64,000 nucleotides of DNA from Panagrolaimus kolymaensis (GCA_028622995.1 JAJQJQ010000003.1:6386001-6450000); one strand, 5' to 3'; counted from the first letter of the stretch, positions 1 through 10,986 are shown. The notes: a model not told the origin generated them from the letters alone. Translations and numbers: made by a program.

Positions 1-35
1 ATAAAAAATATTTGGAAAATAAAAAAAATAGCCGC

Positions 36-47
36 AATTCAAGAATT
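36..47. other. Inverted motif AATTC-AA-GAATT with HSF-like TTCnnGAA core, first instance
   Basis: m36-40 and m43-47 are perfect 5-bp inverted arms around AA. The core fits the nTTCnnGAAn half of a heat-shock element (family knowledge: HSF binds inverted nGAAn units). C35A, common from 33,584 onward, lengthens both arms to 6 bp because A35 pairs with T48. T38A (from 38,675 onward) and G43T (41,701 and 45,517) each break the core. No functional HSF binding is shown by the sequence. Confidence 0.55.
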
Positions 48-79
48 TAAAGTTTTTGATTATTCAATGTTTTTTGAAC

Positions 80-99
80 ATGAATCCATGAAGATTCAT
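80..99. other. Perfect 7-bp inverted repeat (hairpin dyad), first instance
   Basis: ATGAATC (m80-86) is the exact reverse complement of GATTCAT (m93-99), with a 6-nt loop CATGAA (m87-92). It recurs every 159 bp and lies in the most conserved part of the monomer, so it is intact in nearly all copies. The few changes that touch an arm are T81A at 27,270, G82T at 28,384 and T99G in two adjacent copies near 45,255. In DNA it could extrude as a small cruciform or bind a dimeric protein; in a transcript it would form a short stem-loop. Confidence 0.85.
89..98. other. Second HSF-like inverted motif (GAAnnTTC), first instance
   Basis: m90-92 GAA and m95-97 TTC are separated by two bases, the head-to-head form of an HSE dimer site, and sit inside the hairpin dyad at m80-99. 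The triplet that would be a third unit upstream (m85-87) reads TCC rather than TTC. With the motif at m38-45 this gives two HSE-like dimers per monomer. The motif is short enough that chance is a fair explanation. Confidence 0.45.
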
Positions 100-125
100 A
101 GCTCGTTATTTGAGGCATCCAGTTA

Positions 126-142
126 AAAATGATATGCATTTT
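126..142. other. Third inverted repeat around ATGCAT, first instance
   Basis: AAAATG (m126-131) is the reverse complement of CATTTT (m137-142), with a 5-bp spacer ATATG. The 6-bp palindrome ATGCAT (m134-139, an NsiI site) overlaps the spacer and right arm. The frequent A126G variant shortens the perfect arms to 5 bp. The site lies just left of the switching tail, so dyad and tail together form the most variable structural part of the monomer. Confidence 0.7.
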
Positions 143-147
143 CTTAC

Positions 148-189
148 TTAAAAAAATAAATAAAAAATATTTGGAAAATAAAAAAAATA
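148..189 (+). other. 42-bp nearly pure A/T segment spanning the monomer junction, first instance
   Basis: From m148 of one copy to m30 of the next, only GG at m14-15 is not A or T. It carries A7 (150-156), A6 (162-167), A4 (175-178) and A8 (180-187), with the first three tracts spaced about 11.5 to 12 bp. Such a segment is expected to be stiff, easily melted and disfavoured inside a nucleosome, leaving about 117 bp of richer sequence. Two overlapping AATAAA hexamers (155-160 and 159-164) and a third at 177-182 recur in every copy on the + strand. Confidence 0.75.
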
Positions 190-938
190 GCCGCAATTCA
201 AGAATTTAAAGTTTTTGATTATTCAATGTTTTTTGAACATGAATCCATGAAGATTCATAGCTCGTTATTTGAGGCATCCAGTTAAAAATGATATGCATTT
301 TCTTACTTAAAAAAATAAATAAAAAATATTTGGAAAATAAAAAAAATAGCCGCAATTCAAGAATTTAAAGTTTTTGATTATTCAATGTTTTTTGAACATG
401 AATCCATGAAGATTCATAGCTCGTTATTTGAGGCATCCAGTTAAAAATGATATGCATTTTCTTACTTAAAAAAATAAATAAAAAATATTTGGAAAATAAA
501 AAAAATAGCCGCAATTCAAGAATTTAAAGTTTTTGATTATTCAATGTTTTTTGAACATGAATCCATGAAGATTCATAGCTCGTTATTTGAGGCATCCAGT
601 TAAAAATGATATGCATTTTCTTACTTAAAAAAATAAATAAAAAATATTTGGAAAATAAAAAAAATAGCCGCAATTCAAGAATTTAAAGTTTTTGATTATT
701 CAATGTTTTTTGAACATGAATCCATGAAGATTCATAGCTCGTTATTTGAGGCATCCAGTTAAAAATGATATGCATTTTCTTACTTAAAAAAATAAATAAA
801 AAATATTTGGAAAATAAAAAAAATAGCCGCAATTCAAGAATTTAAAGTTTTTGATTATTCAATGTTTTTTGAACATGAATCCATGAAGATTCATAGCTCG
901 TTATTTGAGGCATCCAGTTAGAAATGATATGCATTTTC

Positions 939-945
939 GAGGTTC
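939..945 (+). other. First GAGGTTC tail cassette (m144-150)
   Basis: Most left-hand copies read TTACTTA at m144-150. This copy reads GAGGTTC, which differs at five of seven positions while the flanking 150 bp is almost unchanged and the length is kept at 159. Both forms recur hundreds of times across the window. A third form, GAGGTTA, is confined to 26,723-28,789. Single-step intermediates are nearly absent; I saw only GAGTTTC at 29,085 and C143T next to TTACTTA (5,231, 7,142, 8,890 and 9,688). Confidence 0.9.
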
Positions 946-2554
946 AAAAAATAAATAAAAAATATTTGGAAAATAAAAAAAATAGCCGCAATTCAAGAAT
1001 TTAAAGTTTTTGATTATTCAATGTTTTTTGAACATGAATCCATGAAGATTCATAGCTCGTTATTTGAGGCATCCAGTTAAAAATGATATGCATTTTCGAG
1101 GTTCAAAAAATAAATAAAAAATATTTGGAAAATAAAAAAAATAGCCGCAATTCAAGAATTTAAAGTTTTTGATTATTCAATGTTTTTTGAACATGAATCC
1201 ATGAAGATTCATAGCTCGTTATTTGAGGCATCCAGTTAAAAATGATATGCATTTTCTTACTTAAAAAAATAAATAAAAAATATTTGGAAAATAAAAAAAA
1301 TAGCCGCAATTCAAGAATTTAAAGTTTTTGATTATTCAATGTTTTTTGAACATGAATCCATGAAGATTCATAGCTCGTTATTTGAGGCATCCAGTTAAAA
1401 ATGATATGCATTTTCTTACTTAAAAAAATAAATAAAAAATATTTGGAAAATAAAAAAAATAGCCGCAATTCAAGAATTTAAAGTTTTTGATTATTCAATG
1501 TTTTTTGAACATGAATCCATGAAGATTCATAGCTCGTTATTTGAGGCATCCAGTTAGAAATGATATGCATTTTCGAGGTTCAAAAAATAAATAAAAAATA
1601 TTTGGAAAATAAAAAAAATAGCCGCAATTCAAGAATTTAAAGTTTTTGATTATTCAATGTTTTTTGAACATGAATCCATGAAGATTCATAGCTCGTTATT
1701 TGAGGCATCCAGTTAAAAATGATATGCATTTTCTTACTTAAAAAAATAAATAAAAAATATTTGGAAAATAAAAAAAATAGCCGCAATTCAAGAATTTAAA
1801 GTTTTTGATTATTCAATGTTTTTTGAACATGAATCCATGAAGATTCATAGCTCGTTATTTGAGGCATCCAGTTAAAAATGATATGCATTTTCTTACTTAA
1901 AAAAATAAATAAAAAATATTTGGAAAATAAAAAAAATAGCCGCAATTCAAGAATTTAAAGTTTTTGATTATTCAATGTTTTTTGAACATGAATCCATGAA
2001 GATTCATAGCTCGTTATTTGAGGCATCCAGTTAGAAATGATATGCATTTTCGAGGTTCAAAAAATAAATAAAAAATATTTGGAAAATAAAAAAAATAGCC
2101 GCAATTCAAGAATTTAAAGTTTTTGATTATTCAATGTTTTTTGAACATGAATCCATGAAGATTCATAGCTCGTTATTTGAGGCATCCAGTTAGAAATGAT
2201 ATGCATTTTCGAGGTTCAAAAAATAAATAAAAAATATTTGGAAAATAAAAAAAATAGCCGCAATTCAAGAATTTAAAGTTTTTGATTATTCAATGTTTTT
2301 TGAACATGAATCCATGAAGATTCATAGCTCGTTATTTGAGGCATCCAGTTAAAAATGATATGCATTTTCTTACTTAAAAAAATAAATAAAAAATATTTGG
2401 AAAATAAAAAAAATAGCCGCAATTCAAGAATTTAAAGTTTTTGATTATTCAATGTTTTTTGAACATGAATCCATGAAGATTCATAGCTCGTTATTTGAGG
2501 CATCCAGTTAAAAATGATATGCATTTTCTTACTTAAAAAAATAAATAAAAAATA

Positions 2555-3508
2555 TTTGGAAAATAAAAAAAATAGCCGCAATTCAAGAATTTAAAGTTTT
2601 TGATTATTCAATGTTTTTTGAACATGAATCCATGAAGATTCATAGCTCGTTATTTGAGGCATCCAGTTAGAAATGATATGCATTTTCGAGGTTCAAAAAA
2701 TAAATAAAAAATATTTGGAAAATAAAAAAAATAGCCGCAATTCAAGAATTTAAAGTTTTTGATTATTCAATGTTTTTTGAACATGAATCCATGAAGATTC
2801 ATAGCTCGTTATTTGAGGCATCCAGTTAAAAATGATATGCATTTTCTTACTTAAAAAAATAAATAAAAAATATTTGGAAAATAAAAAAAATAGCCGCAAT
2901 TCAAGAATTTAAAGTTTTTGATTATTCAATGTTTTTTGAACATGAATCCATGAAGATTCATAGCTCGTTATTTGAGGCATCCAGTTAGAAATGATATGCA
3001 TTTTCGAGGTTCAAAAAATAAATAAAAAATATTTGGAAAATAAAAAAAATAGCCGCAATTCAAGAATTTAAAGTTTTTGATTATTCAATGTTTTTTGAAC
3101 ATGAATCCATGAAGATTCATAGCTCGTTATTTGAGGCATCCAGTTAAAAATGATATGCATTTTCTTACTTAAAAAAATAAATAAAAAATATTTGGAAAAT
3201 AAAAAAAATAGCCGCAATTCAAGAATTTAAAGTTTTTGATTATTCAATGTTTTTTGAACATGAATCCATGAAGATTCATAGCTCGTTATTTGAGGCATCC
3301 AGTTAGAAATGATATGCATTTTCGAGGTTCAAAAAATAAATAAAAAATATTTGGAAAATAAAAAAAATAGCCGCAATTCAAGAATTTAAAGTTTTTGATT
3401 ATTCAATGTTTTTTGAACATGAATCCATGAAGATTCATAGCTCGTTATTTGAGGCATCCAGTTAAAAATGATATGCATTTTCTTACTTAAAAAAATAAAT
3501 AAAAAATA
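2555..3508 (+). repeat. Dimeric higher-order repeat, 3 x 318 bp
   Basis: Six consecutive copies alternate strictly between G126/GAGGTTC and A126/TTACTTA, giving three 318-bp dimers. The pattern loses register in flanking copies, so it looks like a short local expansion rather than the structure of the whole domain. Confidence 0.8.
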
Positions 3509-5416
3509 TTTGGAAAATAAAAAAAATAGCCGCAATTCAAGAATTTAAAGTTTTTGATTATTCAATGTTTTTTGAACATGAATCCATGAAGATTCATAGC
3601 TCGTTATTTGAGGCATCCAGTTAAAAATGATATGCATTTTCGAGGTTCAAAAAATAAATAAAAAATTATTGGAAAATAAAAAAAATAGCCGCAATTCAAG
3701 AATTTAAAGTTTTTGATTATTCAATGTTTTTTGAACATGAATCCATGAAGATTCATAGCTCGTTATTTGAGGCATCCAGTTAAAAATGATATGCATTTTC
3801 GAGGTTCAAAAAATAAATAAAAAATATTTGGAAAATAAAAAAAATAGCCGCAATTCAAGAATTTAAAGTTTTTGATTATTCAATGTTTTTTGAACATGAA
3901 TCCATGAAGATTCATAGCTCGTTATTTGAGGCATCCAGTTAAAAATGATATGCATTTTCTTACTTAAAAAAATAAATAAAAAATATTTGGAAAATAAAAA
4001 AAATAGCCGCAATTCAAGAATTTAAAGTTTTTGATTATTCAATGTTTTTTGAACATGAATCCATGAAGATTCATAGCTCGTTATTTGAGGCATCCAGTTA
4101 GAAATGATATGCATTTTCTTACTTAAAAAAATAAATAAAAAATATTTGGAAAATAAAAAAAATAGCCGCAATTCAAGAATTTAAAGTTTTTGATTATTCA
4201 ATGTTTTTTGAACATGAATCCATGAAGATTCATAGCTCGTTATTTGAGGCATCCAGTTAGAAATGATATGCATTTTCGAGGTTCAAAAAATAAATAAAAA
4301 ATATTTGGAAAATAAAAAAAATAGCCGCAATTCAAGAATTTAAAGTTTTTGATTATTCAATGTTTTTTGAACATGAATCCATGAAGATTCATAGCTCGTT
4401 ATTTGAGGCATCCAGTTAGAAATGATATGCATTTTCTTACTTAAAAAAATAAATAAAAAATATTTGGAAAATAAAAAAAATAGCCGCAATTCAAGAATTT
4501 AAAGTTTTTGATTATTCAATGTTTTTTGAACATGAATCCATGAAGATTCATAGCTCGTTATTTGAGGCATCCAGTTAGAAATGATATGCATTTTCGAGGT
4601 TCAAAAAATAAATAAAAAATATTTGGAAAATAAAAAAAATAGCCGCAATTCAAGAATTTAAAGTTTTTGATTATTCAATGTTTTTTGAACATGAATCCAT
4701 GAAGATTCATAGCTCGTTATTTGAGGCATCCAGTTAGAAATGATATGCATTTTCGAGGTTCAAAAAATAAATAAAAAATATTTGGAAAATAAAAAAAATA
4801 GCCGCAATTCAAGAATTTAAAGTTTTTGATTATTCAATGTTTTTTGAACATGAATCCATGAAGATTCATAGCTCGTTATTTGAGGCATCCAGTTAAAAAT
4901 GATATGCATTTTCTTACTTAAAAAAATAAATAAAAAATATTTGGAAAATAAAAAAAATAGCCGCAATTCAAGAATTTAAAGTTTTTGATTATTCAATGTT
5001 TTTTGAACATGAATCCATGAAGATTCATAGCTCGTTATTTGAGGCATCCAGTTAGAAATGATATGCATTTTCGAGGTTCAAAAAATAAATAAAAAATATT
5101 TGGAAAATAAAAAAAATAGCCGCAATTCAAGAATTTAAAGTTTTTGATTATTCAATGTTTTTTGAACATGAATCCATGAAGATTCATAGCTCGTTATTTG
5201 AGGCATCCAGTTAAAAATGATATGCATTTTTTTACTTAAAAAAATAAATAAAAAATATTTGGAAAATAAAAAAAATAGCCGCAATTCAAGAATTTAAAGT
5301 TTTTGATTATTCAATGTTTTTTGAACATGAATCCATGAAGATTCATAGCTCGTTATTTGAGGCATCCAGTTAGAAATGATATGCATTTTCTTACTTAAAA
5401 AAATAAATAAAAAATA

Positions 5417-8400
5417 TTTGGAAAATAAAAAAAATAGCCGCAATTCAAGAATTTAAAGTTTTTGATTATTCAATGTTTTTTGAACATGAATCCATGAAGA
5501 TTCATAGCTCGTTATTTGAGGCATCCAGTTAAAAATGATATGCATTTTCTTACTTAAAAAAATAAATAAAAAATATATGGAAAATAAAAAAAATAGCCGC
5601 AATTCAAGAATTTAAAGTTTTTGATTATTCAATGTTTTTTGAACATGAATCCATGAAGATTCATAGCTCGTTATTTGAGGCATCCAGTTAAAAATGATAT
5701 GCATTTTCTTACTTAAAAAAATAAATAAAAAATATATGGAAAATAAAAAAAATAGCCGCAATTCAAGAATTTAAAGTTTTTGATTATTCAATGTTTTTTG
5801 AACATGAATCCATGAAGATTCATAGCTCGTTATTTGAGGCATCCAGTTAGAAATGATATGCATTTTCTTACTTAAAAAAATAAATAAAAAATATTTGGAA
5901 AATAAAAAAAATAGCCGCAATTCAAGAATTTAAAGTTTTTGATTATTCAATGTTTTTTGAACATGAATCCATGAAGATTCATAGCTCGTTATTTGAGGCA
6001 TCCAGTTAAAAATGATATGCATTTTCTTACTTAAAAAAATAAATAAAAAATATATGGAAAATAAAAAAAATAGCCGCAATTCAAGAATTTAAAGTTTTTG
6101 ATTATTCAATGTTTTTTGAACATGAATCCATGAAGATTCATAGCTCGTTATTTGAGGCATCCAGTTAAAAATGATATGCATTTTCTTACTTAAAAAAATA
6201 AATAAAAAATATATGGAAAATAAAAAAAATAGCCGCAATTCAAGAATTTAAAGTTTTTGATTATTCAATGTTTTTTGAACATGAATCCATGAAGATTCAT
6301 AGCTCGTTATTTGAGGCATCCAGTTAGAAATGATATGCATTTTCTTACTTAAAAAAATAAATAAAAAATATTTGGAAAATAAAAAAAATAGCCGCAATTC
6401 AAGAATTTAAAGTTTTTGATTATTCAATGTTTTTTGAACATGAATCCATGAAGATTCATAGCTCGTTATTTGAGGCATCCAGTTAAAAATGATATGCATT
6501 TTCTTACTTAAAAAAATAAATAAAAAATAATTTGGAAAATAAAAAAAATAGCCGCAATTCAAGAATTTAAAGTTTTTGATTATTCAATGTTTTTTGAACA
6601 TGAATCCATGAAGATTCATAGCTCGTTATTTGAGGCATCCAGTTAAAAATGATATGCATTTTCTTACTTAAAAAAATAAATAAAAAATAATTTGGAAAAT
6701 AAAAAAAATAGTCGCAATTCAAGAATTTAAAGTTTTTGATTATTCAATGTTTTTTGAACATGAATCCATGAAGATTCATAGCTCGTTATTTGAGGCATCC
6801 AGTTAAAAATGATATGCATTTTCTTACTTAAAAAAATAAATAAAAAATATTTGGAAAATAAAAAAAATAGCCGCAATTCAAGAATTTAAAGTTTTTGATT
6901 ATTCAATGTTTTTTGAACATGAATCCATGAAGATTCATAGCTCGTTATTTGAGGCATCCAGTTAAAAATGATATGCATTTTCTTACTTAAAAAAATAAAT
7001 AAAAAATAATTTGGAAAATAAAAAAAATAGTCGCAATTCAAGAATTTAAAGTTTTTGATTATTCAATGTTTTTTGAACATGAATCCATGAAGATTCATAG
7101 CTCGTTATTTGAGGCATCCAGTTAGAAATGATATGCATTTTTTTACTTAAAAAAATAAATAAAAAATATTTGGAAAATAAAAAAAATAGCCGCAATTCAA
7201 GAATTTAAAGTTTTTGATTATTCAATGTTTTTTGAACATGAATCCATGAAGATTCATAGCTCGTTATTTGAGGCATCCAGTTAGAAATGATATGCATTTT
7301 CTTACTTAAAAAAATAAATAAAAAATATTTGGAAAATAAAAAAAATAGCCGCAATTCAAGAATTTAAAGTTTTTGATTATTCAATGTTTTTTGAACATGA
7401 ATCCATGAAGATTCATAGCTCGTTATTTGAGGCATCCAGTTAAAAATGATATGCATTTTCTTACTTAAAAAAATAAATAAAAAATATATGGAAAATAAAA
7501 AAAATAGCCGCAATTCAAGAATTTAAAGTTTTTGATTATTCAATGTTTTTTGAACATGAATCCATGAAGATTCATAGCTCGTTATTTGAGGCATCCAGTT
7601 AAAAATGATATGCATTTTCTTACTTAAAAAAATAAATAAAAAATATTTGGAAAATAAAAAAAATAGCCGCAATTCAAGAATTTAAAGTTTTTGATTATTC
7701 AATGTTTTTTGAACATGAATCCATGAAGATTCATAGCTCGTTATTTGAGGCATCCAGTTAAAAATGATATGCATTTTCTTACTTAAAAAAATAAATAAAA
7801 AATATATGGAAAATAAAAAAAATAGCCGCAATTCAAGAATTTAAAGTTTTTGATTATTCAATGTTTTTTGAACATGAATCCATGAAGATTCATAGCTCGT
7901 TATTTGAGGCATCCAGTTAAAAATGATATGCATTTTCTTACTTAAAAAAATAAATAAAAAATATTTGGAAAATAAAAAAAATAGCCGCAATTCAAGAATT
8001 TAAAGTTTTTGATTATTCAATGTTTTTTGAACATGAATCCATGAAGATTCATAGCTCGTTATTTGAGGCATCCAGTTAAAAATGATATGCATTTTCTTAC
8101 TTAAAAAAATAAATAAAAAATATTTGGAAAATAAAAAAAATAGCCGCAATTCAAGAATTTAAAGTTTTTGATTATTCAATGTTTTTTAAACATGAATCCA
8201 TGAAGATTCATAGCTCGTTATTTGAGGCATCCAGTTAAAAATGATATGCATTTTCTTACTTAAAAAAATAAATAAAAAATATTTGGAAAATAAAAAAAAT
8301 AGCCGCAATTCAAGAATTTAAAGTTTTTGATTATTCAATGTTTTTTAAACATGAATCCATGAAGATTCATAGCTCGTTATTTGAGGCATCCAGTTAAAAA

Positions 8401-10668
8401 TGATATGCATTTTCTTACTTAAAAAAATAAATAAAAAATAATTTGGAAAATAAAAAAAATAGCCGCAATTCAAGAATTTAAAGTTTTTGATTATTCAATG
8501 TTTTTTGAACATGAATCCATGAAGATTCATAGCTCGTTATTTGAGGCATCCAGTTAGAAATGATATGCATTTTCTTACTTAAAAAAATAAATAAAAAATA
8601 TTTGGAAAATAAAAAAAATAGCCGCAATTCAAGAATTTAAAGTTTTTGATTATTCAATGTTTTTTGAACATGAATCCATGAAGATTCATAGCTCGTTATT
8701 TGAGGCATCCAGTTAGAAATGATATGCATTTTCTTACTTAAAAAAATAAATAAAAAATATTTGGAAAATAAAAAAAATAGCCGCAATTCAAGAATTTAAA
8801 GTTTTTGATTATTCAATGTTTTTTAAACATGAATCCATGAAGATTCATAGCTCGTTATTTGAGGCATCCAGTTAGAAATGATATGCATTTTTTTACTTAA
8901 AAAAATAAATAAAAAATATTTGGAAAATAAAAAAAATAGCCGCAATTCAAGAATTTAAAGTTTTTGATTATTCAATGTTTTTTGAACATGAATCCATGAA
9001 GATTCATAGCTCGTTATTTGAGGCATCCAGTTAAAAATGATATGCATTTTCTTACTTAAAAAAATAAATAAAAAATATTTGGAAAATAAAAAAAATAGCC
9101 GCAATTCAAGAATTTAAAGTTTTTGATTATTCAATGTTTTTTGAACATGAATCCATGAAGATTCATAGCTCGTTATTTGAGGCATCCAGTTAAAAATGAT
9201 ATGCATTTTCTTACTTAAAAAAATAAATAAAAAATATTTGGAAAATAAAAAAAATAGCCGCAATTCAAGAATTTAAAGTTTTTGATTATTCAATGTTTTT
9301 TGAACATGAATCCATGAAGATTCATAGCTCGTTATTTGAGGCATCCAGTTAAAAATGATATGCATTTTCTTACTTAAAAAAATAAATAAAAAATATTTGG
9401 AAAATAAAAAAAATAGCCGCAATTCAAGAATTTAAAGTTTTTGATTATTCAATGTTTTTTGAACATGAATCCATGAAGATTCATAGCTCGTTATTTGAGG
9501 CATCCAGTTAAAAATGATATGCATTTTCTTACTTAAAAAAATAAATAAAAAATAATTTGGAAAATAAAAAAAATAGTCGCAATTCAAGAATTTAAAGTTT
9601 TTGATTATTCAATGTTTTTTGAACATGAATCCATGAAGATTCATAGCTCGTTATTTGAGGCATCCAGTTAGAAATGATATGCATTTTTTTACTTAAAAAA
9701 ATAAATAAAAAATATTTGGAAAATAAAAAAAATAGCCGCAATTCAAGAATTTAAAGTTTTTGATTATTCAATGTTTTTTGAACATGAATCCATGAAGATT
9801 CATAGCTCGTTATTTGAGGCATCCAGTTAGAAATGATATGCATTTTCTTACTTAAAAAAATAAATAAAAAATATTTGGAAAATAAAAAAAATAGCCGCAA
9901 TTCAAGAATTTAAAGTTTTTGATTATTCAATGTTTTTTGAACATGAATCCATGAAGATTCATAGCTCGTTATTTGAGGCATCCAGTTAAAAATGATATGC
10001 ATTTTCTTACTTAAAAAAATAAATAAAAAATATATGGAAAATAAAAAAAATAGCCGCAATTCAAGAATTTAAAATTTTTGATTATTCAATGTTTTTTGAA
10101 CATGAATCCATGAAGATTCATAGCTCGTTATTTGAGGCATCCAGTTAAAAATGATATGCATTTTCTTACTTAAAAAAATAAATAAAAAATATTTGGAAAA
10201 TAAAAAAAATAGCCGCAATTCAAGAATTTAAAGTTTTTGATTATTCAATGTTTTTTGAACATGAATCCATGAAGATTCATAGCTCGTTATTTGAGGCATC
10301 CAGTTAAAAATGATATGCATTTTCTTACTTAAAAAAATAAATAAAAAATATATGGAAAATAAAAAAAATAGCCGCAATTCAAGAATTTAAAGTTTTTGAT
10401 TATTCAATGTTTTTTGAACATGAATCCATGAAGATTCATAGCTCGTTATTTGAGGCATCCAGTTAAAAATGATATGCATTTTCTTACTTAAAAAAATAAA
10501 TAAAAAATATTTGGAAAATAAAAAAAATAGCCGCAATTCAAGAATTTAAAGTTTTTGATTATTCAATGTTTTTTGAACATGAATCCATGAAGATTCATAG
10601 CTCGTTATTTGAGGCATCCAGTTAAAAATGATATGCATTTTCTTACTTAAAAAAATAAATAAAAAATA
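5417..10668 (+). repeat. Domain 2: TTACTTA tail with m12 and 1-bp insertion variants
   Basis: The GAGGTTC tail disappears. New markers are T12A (TATGG in place of TTTGG, first near 5,577) and an extra A before TTTGG (near 6,530, 6,690, 7,009, 8,441 and 9,555). The inserted A makes those units 160 bp; three of the five also carry C32T. The A76 allele first appears at 8,188. G52A at 10,074 is a private change. A 9-copy block inside this domain is duplicated. Confidence 0.85.
7010..8440 (+). repeat. 9-copy duplicated segment, left member
   Basis: The ordered variant string is: inserted A plus C32T plus G126 plus C143T; G126; consensus; TAT; TTT; TAT; TTT; A76; A76. The same string recurs at 9,556-10,986, an offset of 2,546 bp (16 copies plus two 1-bp insertions). 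Copies beyond the right edges differ, so the edges can be placed to within about a copy. Confidence 0.85.
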
Positions 10669-10986
10669 TTTGGAAAATAAAAAAAATAGCCGCAATTCAA
10701 GAATTTAAAGTTTTTGATTATTCAATGTTTTTTAAACATGAATCCATGAAGATTCATAGCTCGTTATTTGAGGCATCCAGTTAAAAATGATATGCATTTT
10801 CTTACTTAAAAAAATAAATAAAAAATATTTGGAAAATAAAAAAAATAGCCGCAATTCAAGAATTTAAAGTTTTTGATTATTCAATGTTTTTTAAACATGA
10901 ATCCATGAAGATTCATAGCTCGTTATTTGAGGCATCCAGTTAAAAATGATATGCATTTTCTTACTTAAAAAAATAAATAAAAAATA
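9556..10986 (+). repeat. 9-copy duplicated segment, right member
   Basis: It repeats the variant order of 7,010-8,440. The one difference I noticed is G52A at 10,074, in the fourth copy, which probably arose after the duplication. The intervening seven copies carry a different marker order. Confidence 0.85.

Larger units (their letters stand above)
77..121 (+). other. Conserved 45-bp box of the monomer (m77-121), first instance
   Basis: All high-frequency variant sites lie outside this segment. Reading through about 402 copies I found only six variant instances inside it: T81A at 27,270, G82T at 28,384, T99G at 45,255 and 45,414, G112A at 29,845 and T118A at 33,826. It contains a tandem CATGAA pair (79-84 and 87-92), a 7-bp-arm hairpin dyad (80-99), an AluI site AGCT (100-103), and the GC-richer stretch GCTCGTTATTTGAGGC (101-116). 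Conserved sub-segments in other satellites are sometimes protein-binding sites, such as the CENP-B box of primate alpha satellite. That parallel is inference; the sequence shown does not match the CENP-B box core well. Confidence 0.8.
1..159 (+). repeat. Reference monomer (first copy)
   Basis: This copy defines the m coordinates. In order it holds: an A/T-only stretch with A6 (m3-8), AATATT (m7-12) and TTTGG (m11-15); A4 and A8 runs to m28; a short GC-richer patch GCCGC (m31-35); the inverted motif AATTC-AA-GAATT (m36-47); TTTAAA (m46-51); T5 (m53-57); T6 (m70-75); the conserved box (m77-121); a third dyad (m126-142) around the palindrome ATGCAT (m134-139); and the variable tail (m144-150) running into A7 (m150-156). 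Stop codons close all three forward frames within the monomer, and TTA, TCA or CTA triplets close the reverse frames. Although 159 is divisible by 3, no reading frame stays open across copies. It is a non-coding repeat unit. Confidence 0.98.
1..5416 (+). repeat. Domain 1: G76 copies with mixed tails
   Basis: About 34 copies have C35, A66, G76 and G122. Two main haplotypes alternate irregularly: A126 with TTACTTA, and G126 with GAGGTTC. Recombinants are A126 with GAGGTTC (tails near 1,098, 3,642 and 3,801) and G126 with TTACTTA (near 4,119, 4,437 and 5,391). One copy has the m10-11 bases swapped (3,667-3,668). A clear two-copy alternation covers 2,555-3,508. Confidence 0.85.

Noticed and set aside
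101..117. Possible CENP-B box at m101-117
   Set aside because: Aligned to the human 17-bp box it matches only about 8 of 17 positions and lacks the full TTCG and CGGG core. Not enough to call, though the region is conserved.
67..126. A 19-codon ATG-initiated ORF (m67 to the stop at m124-126), in a 41-codon open stretch on the + strand, present in most copies
   Set aside because: It is short and closed in every monomer by TAA or TAG at m124-126. The reading frame has no start upstream of m67, and private changes destroy the ATG (23,602 and 23,762) or add a stop (C65A). One such open stretch among six frames is within chance.
131..134. GATA factor site at m131-134
   Set aside because: The flanking base is T instead of the A or G of the WGATAR consensus, and a four-base core is uninformative.
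47..139. A 30-codon minus-strand ORF starting at the ATG complementary to m137-139
   Set aside because: It is closed by TTA at m47-49 in every copy, and A76, carried by a large share of copies, adds a premature stop. No recognisable domain or composition.
155..164. Poly(A) signals (overlapping AATAAA hexamers) as real gene ends
   Set aside because: They arise from the A-rich junction in every copy and have no associated gene or downstream element. They might limit read-through transcripts, but that is only inference.
148..170. Yeast-type replication origin consensus in the A/T junction (minus-strand ATTTATTTTTT)
   Set aside because: It is a 10 of 11 match in nearly pure A/T sequence, expected by chance, and there is no sign that the organism is a budding yeast.
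941..951. tRNA-like pol III B box (GGTTCAA) in the GAGGTTC tail
   Set aside because: Only the first part of the B-box consensus fits, the conserved final C is missing, there is no paired A box at the right distance, and no cloverleaf can be drawn.
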